Positions 60,667 to 64,000 of a stretch of 64,000 bases of DNA are shown here, piece after piece. Under the pieces are notes generated by a model. It did not search any database, was not told the DNA's origin, and was given only the letters and a program-made list of their open reading frames with translations. Made by a program: the position numbers and the translations under genes. This DNA comes from Enterobacter ludwigii (GTDB taxonomy: Bacteria; Pseudomonadota; Gammaproteobacteria; Enterobacterales; Enterobacteriaceae), in the NCBI GenBank assembly GCA_023023105.1, contig CP083824.1:124001-188000 (forward strand), read 5' to 3'. Numbering within the stretch: position 1 is the stretch's first letter; each line of letters begins with the position of its first letter.

Positions 60667-60972
60667 ATGATGATGAAGCGTGTGGCGTCACTCTTTCTGC
60701 TGTTCATGCTGGCAGGGTGCAGTGCCCCACAAGAAGCCCCCGTGCAAAAAGCGCAGCAGGGGAAAATAAGCCCGGAACGTTCGCTGAATATGGAACAGCT
60801 CTGTAAGGGGCAGGCGGCCCGACGCTATAACTCGGACGTGCAGAAAATTGATGTCACCGGGTTTGAGCGCTTTCAGGGAAGTTATGAGCTGAGGGGTTAT
60901 ACATCCCGTAAAGAGGGCTTTATCTGCTCGTTTGATGCGGATGGCCAGTTTTTACACCTCTCCATGCGTTAG
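60667..60972 (+). CDS. ysaB: YsaB family lipoprotein
   Basis: A small lipoprotein of about 101 residues: signal MMMKRVASLFLLFMLAGC with lipobox LAGC, then a polar segment and a conserved C-terminal part (LNMEQLCKGQAARRYN, FICSFDADGQFLHLSMR) that matches E. coli YsaB. Two cysteines in the mature part may form a disulfide. Starts at 60658 (GTG), 60667, 60670 or 60673 are possible; 60667 is best placed behind AGGGCGG. Function unknown. The 160-bp gap to glyQ likely holds the glyQS promoter. Confidence 0.88.
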   Translation: MMMKRVASLFLLFMLAGCSAPQEAPVQKAQQGKISPERSLNMEQLCKGQAARRYNSDVQKIDVTGFERFQGSYELRGYTSRKEGFICSFDADGQFLHLSMR

Positions 60973-61132
60973 CCTGCTCGTATAATCTACAGCCAGACGC
61001 CATCAGCGCTCTGGCTTGACGGCTTATTTCCCAATTTTCCCTAAACAAACCCGTTTCATACTGTATATCTTGCAGCCAGCGGGTATACTGGTCCCTTCCA
61101 TTTAAAACCACACGTATCCAGCACGAAATACT

Positions 61133-62044
61133 ATGCAAAAGTTTGATACCAAGACCTTCCAGGGCCTGATCCTGACCTTACAGGATTACTGGGCTCGTCA
61201 GGGCTGTACCATTGTTCAACCTTTGGACATGGAAGTCGGCGCAGGCACTTCACACCCGATGACCAGCTTACGCGCGTTGGGGCCGGAGCCAATGGCGACC
61301 GCGTATGTGCAGCCTTCCCGTCGTCCGACCGATGGTCGCTACGGTGAGAACCCGAACCGTCTGCAGCATTACTATCAGTTCCAGGTGGTGATTAAGCCAT
61401 CACCAGACAATATTCAGGAACTGTACCTCGGGTCACTGAAAGAGCTGGGTATGGATCCAACCATTCACGACATTCGTTTCGTGGAAGACAACTGGGAAAA
61501 CCCAACGCTGGGTGCTTGGGGTCTGGGTTGGGAAGTGTGGCTGAACGGTATGGAAGTGACCCAGTTCACCTACTTCCAGCAGGTTGGTGGTCTGGAATGT
61601 AAACCGATTACCGGTGAAATCACTTACGGTCTGGAACGTCTGGCTATGTATATTCAGGGCGTAGACAGCGTTTACGACCTGGTCTGGAGCGACGGCCCGC
61701 TGGGTAAAACCACCTACGGCGACGTGTTCCATCAGAACGAAGTGGAGCAATCCACCTATAACTTCGAATACGCAGACGTGGACTTCCTGTTCACCTGCTT
61801 CGAGCAGTACGAGAAAGAAGCGCAGCAGTTGCTGGCGCTGGAGACTCCGCTGCCGCTGCCTGCTTACGAGCGTATTCTGAAGGCCGCCCACAGTTTCAAC
61901 CTGCTGGACGCCCGCAAAGCCATCTCCGTGACTGAACGTCAGCGCTACATTCTGCGTATTCGTACCCTGACCAAAGCCGTTGCAGAAGCTTACTATGCGT
62001 CCCGTGAAGCCCTTGGCTTCCCGATGTGCAATCGAAACAAATAA
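61133..62044 (+). CDS. glyQ: Glycyl-tRNA synthetase alpha subunit
   Basis: A 303-residue class II synthetase subunit of the alpha2beta2 bacterial enzyme; it carries the aminoacylation site for glycine and ATP. Motifs: [60 protein letters not shown] (motif 2) and [20 protein letters not shown] (motif 3). Nearly identical to K-12. glyS follows after 9 bp. Confidence 0.98.
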   Translation: MQKFDTKTFQGLILTLQDYWARQGCTIVQPLDMEVGAGTSHPMTSLRALGPEPMATAYVQPSRRPTDGRYGENPNRLQHYYQFQVVIKPSPDNIQELYLGSLKELGMDPTIHDIRFVEDNWENPTLGAWGLGWEVWLNGMEVTQFTYFQQVGGLECKPITGEITYGLERLAMYIQGVDSVYDLVWSDGPLGKTTYGDVFHQNEVEQSTYNFEYADVDFLFTCFEQYEKEAQQLLALETPLPLPAYERILKAAHSFNLLDARKAISVTERQRYILRIRTLTKAVAEAYYASREALGFPMCNRNK

Positions 62045-62053
62045 GAGGCGGCC

Positions 62054-64000
62054 ATGTCTGAGAAAACTTTCCTGGTGGAAATCGGCACTGAAGAGCTGCC
62101 ACCAAAAGCCCTGCGCAGCCTGGCTGAATCTTTTGCTGCGAACGTGACTGCCGAGCTGGATAACGCTGGCCTGGCACACGGTAAAATTGAGTGGTTTGCT
62201 GCACCGCGTCGTCTGGCGCTGAAAGTGGCAAATCTGGCGGCGTCTCAGCCGGATCGCGAAGTCGAAAAACGTGGCCCTGCAATTGCCCAGGCGTTTGACG
62301 CCGAAGGCAAGCCGAGTAAAGCGGCTGAAGGTTGGGCGCGTGGTTGCGGTATTACCGTTGACCAGGCTGAGCGTCTGACCACCGACAAAGGTGAGTGGTT
62401 GCTGTACCGTGCGCATGTGAAAGGTGAAAGCGCAGAAGCGCTGCTGCCTGACATGATTGCCACTTCCCTGGCTAAGCTGCCTATTCCAAAACTGATGCGC
62501 TGGGGTGCGTCTGACGTGCACTTCGTGCGTCCGGTTCACACCGTGACCCTGCTGTTGGGCGATACCGTTGTTCCTGCCACCATTCTGGGCGTAGCGTCCG
62601 ATCGCGTGATCCGTGGCCACCGCTTTATGGGCGAGCCTGAGTTCACCATCGACAACGCCGATCAGTACCCAGAGATCCTGCTGGAACGCGGTAAAGTCAT
62701 TGCTGACTACGAACAGCGTAAAGCCAAAATCAAAGCGGACGCGGAAGACGCGGCGCGCAAGATTGGCGGTAAAGCCGATCTGAGCGACAGCCTGCTGGAA
62801 GAAGTGACTTCACTGGTGGAATGGCCGGTTGTACTGACCGCGAAATTCGAAGAGAAATTCCTGGCCGTTCCGGCTGAAGCACTGGTGTACACCATGAAGG
62901 GTGACCAGAAGTACTTCCCGGTTTATGCCAACGACGGCAAACTGCTGCCAAACTTCATCTTCGTTGCCAATATCGAATCCAAAGATCCGATCCAGATTAT
63001 CTCGGGTAACGAGAAAGTGGTTCGTCCACGTCTGGCGGATGCGGAGTTCTTCTTCAACACCGACCGTAAAAAACGTCTGGAAGATCATCTCCCACGTCTG
63101 CAGACCGTGCTGTTCCAGCAGCAGCTGGGTACGCTGCGTGACAAAACTGACCGTATCGCGGAGCTGTCTGGCTGGATCGCGCGTGAAATTGGTGCGGACG
63201 TAAACCACGCCACTCGTGCTGGCCTGCTGTCCAAGTGTGACCTGATGACCAACATGGTGTTCGAGTTTACCGACACCCAGGGTGTGATGGGCATGCACTA
63301 CGCGCGTCACGATGGCGAAGCGGAAGATGTGGCAGTTGCCCTGAACGAGCAGTATCAGCCGCGCTTTGCGGGTGACGAACTGCCGTCTAACCCGGTGGCT
63401 TGCGCCGTCGCGATTGCCGATAAGATGGACACCCTGGCGGGTATCTTTGGCATTGGTCAGCATCCGAAAGGCGATAAAGACCCGTTCGCGCTGCGTCGTG
63501 CTGCACTGGGCGTGCTGCGCATCATCGTTGAGAAGAACCTGAACCTGGATCTGCAGACCCTGACTGAAGAAGCGGTGCGTCTGTATGGTGACAAGCTGAC
63601 CAACGCGAAAGTCGTGGATGACGTGATCGACTTTATGCTCGGTCGTTTCCGCGCGTGGTATCAGGACGAAGGCTACACCGTCGATACCATTCAGGCGGTA
63701 CTGGCGCGTCGTCCAACCCGTCCGGCCGATTTCGATGCGCGTATGAAGGCGGTGTCCCACTTCCGTACGCTGGAAGCGGCATCTGCCCTGGCCGCGGCCA
63801 ATAAGCGTGTATCTAACATTCTGGCGAAATCCGACGAGACGCTGAACGAGCGCGTGAACGCCGCGACCCTGAAAGAGCCGGAAGAGATCGCTCTGGCAAT
63901 GCAGGTTGTGGTGCTGCGTGACAAGCTCGAGCCGTTTTTCGCTGAAGGTCGCTACCAGGAAGCGTTGGTAGAACTGGCGGAACTGCGTGACGTTATCGAC
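62054..64000 (+). CDS. glyS: Glycyl-tRNA synthetase beta subunit, 3'-truncated by window edge
   Basis: The frame is open from ATG 62054 to the window end (649 codons of about 689). GlyS binds and positions tRNA-Gly and is required for activity of the heterotetramer. Visible blocks: [20 protein letters not shown] at the N-terminus, [20 protein letters not shown], an HD-like region with [20 protein letters not shown], and the helical C-terminal part ending at the edge near [12 protein letters not shown]. It is translationally linked to glyQ (9-bp spacing, AAGAGGCGG site). Confidence 0.97.
   Translation, partial: MSEKTFLVEIGTEELPPKALRSLAESFAANVTAELDNAGLAHGKIEWFAAPRRLALKVANLAASQPDREVEKRGPAIAQAFDAEGKPSKAAEGWARGCGITVDQAERLTTDKGEWLLYRAHVKGESAEALLPDMIATSLAKLPIPKLMRWGASDVHFVRPVHTVTLLLGDTVVPATILGVASDRVIRGHRFMGEPEFTIDNADQYPEILLERGKVIADYEQRKAKIKADAEDAARKIGGKADLSDSLLEEVTSLVEWPVVLTAKFEEKFLAVPAEALVYTMKGDQKYFPVYANDGKLLPNFIFVANIESKDPIQIISGNEKVVRPRLADAEFFFNTDRKKRLEDHLPRLQTVLFQQQLGTLRDKTDRIAELSGWIAREIGADVNHATRAGLLSKCDLMTNMVFEFTDTQGVMGMHYARHDGEAEDVAVALNEQYQPRFAGDELPSNPVACAVAIADKMDTLAGIFGIGQHPKGDKDPFALRRAALGVLRIIVEKNLNLDLQTLTEEAVRLYGDKLTNAKVVDDVIDFMLGRFRAWYQDEGYTVDTIQAVLARRPTRPADFDARMKAVSHFRTLEAASALAAANKRVSNILAKSDETLNERVNAATLKEPEEIALAMQVVVLRDKLEPFFAEGRYQEALVELAELRDVID

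Noticed and set aside
61433..62620. A 395-codon minus-strand frame over glyQ and glyS
   Set aside because: Antisense shadow of two essential, highly conserved genes; composition is typical of a reversed coding strand.

Overview
The window is a chromosomal segment of an Enterobacterales bacterium, most likely Enterobacter or a close relative such as Lelliottia or Leclercia. The proteins closely resemble Escherichia coli K-12 orthologues. The backbone order gpsA-cysE-trmL-lldDRP-yibL-mtlRDA-yibIH-yibF-selAB-yiaY-aldB-yiaUT-(yia/sgb)-yiaJ-ysaA-avtA-malS-bax-xylRHGF-xylAB-wecH-ysaB-glyQS follows the E. coli 80-82 min region. The rhs block, yibT, yiaVW and yiaAB of K-12 are absent. The Klebsiella-type yiaX1-yiaX2 pair replaces the yiaMNO transporter. 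Both edges cut a gene: gpsA lacks its 5' end and glyS its 3' end.

Layout. 1-7.7 kb: glycerol-3-phosphate and cysteine biosynthesis, a tRNA methyltransferase, an aromatic-acid-type transporter and the lactate operon lldPRD with two matching LldR operator palindromes. 7.7-10.5 kb: remains of a very large DUF4011/DUF3320 helicase gene (Hhe-type antiphage defence), gutted by an IS3-family element. 10.7-17.8 kb: yibL, the mannitol operon with an upstream array of CRP sites, yibIH and a glutathione transferase. 17.9-24 kb: selenocysteine machinery selAB, an iron alcohol dehydrogenase gene (yiaY) carrying one in-frame UGA, and aldB. 24-31.5 kb: yiaU/yiaT, then accessory genes: a HicAB toxin-antitoxin, a lone HsdR-N-type nuclease, and a GH127/GPH/AraC sugar module. 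31.6-41.4 kb: the yiaKLX1X2PQRS L-ascorbate/diketogulonate operon with its regulator yiaJ, and the ferredoxin ysaA. 41.4-44.4 kb: a TpsB-type outer-membrane exporter behind a gene for a repetitive Gly/Ser/Val-rich lipoprotein. 44.7-49.4 kb: avtA, malS, bax. 49.4-57.9 kb: the xylose locus. 58-64 kb: an isochorismatase-family hydrolase with a GlxA-type regulator, wecH, ysaB and glyQS.

The strongest observations are these. (1) A 1196-bp IS5-type element has replaced the whole xylA-xylF control region together with about 135 codons of xylF and 21 codons of xylA. This leaves an xylA frame fused to IS sequence, while xylR, xylG, xylH and xylB are intact. (2) The Hhe-type gene has lost its central part around a 1221-bp IS3-family element. 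Neither IS has a target duplication, so both sites look like IS-adjacent deletions. (3) yiaY, directly behind selAB, is open over its full normal length except for a UGA at codon 31 that is followed by a Cys codon and a possible hairpin; this is either a fresh nonsense mutation or recoding. (4) The lipoprotein-TpsB pair looks like a two-partner-like export system without a classical TpsA substrate.
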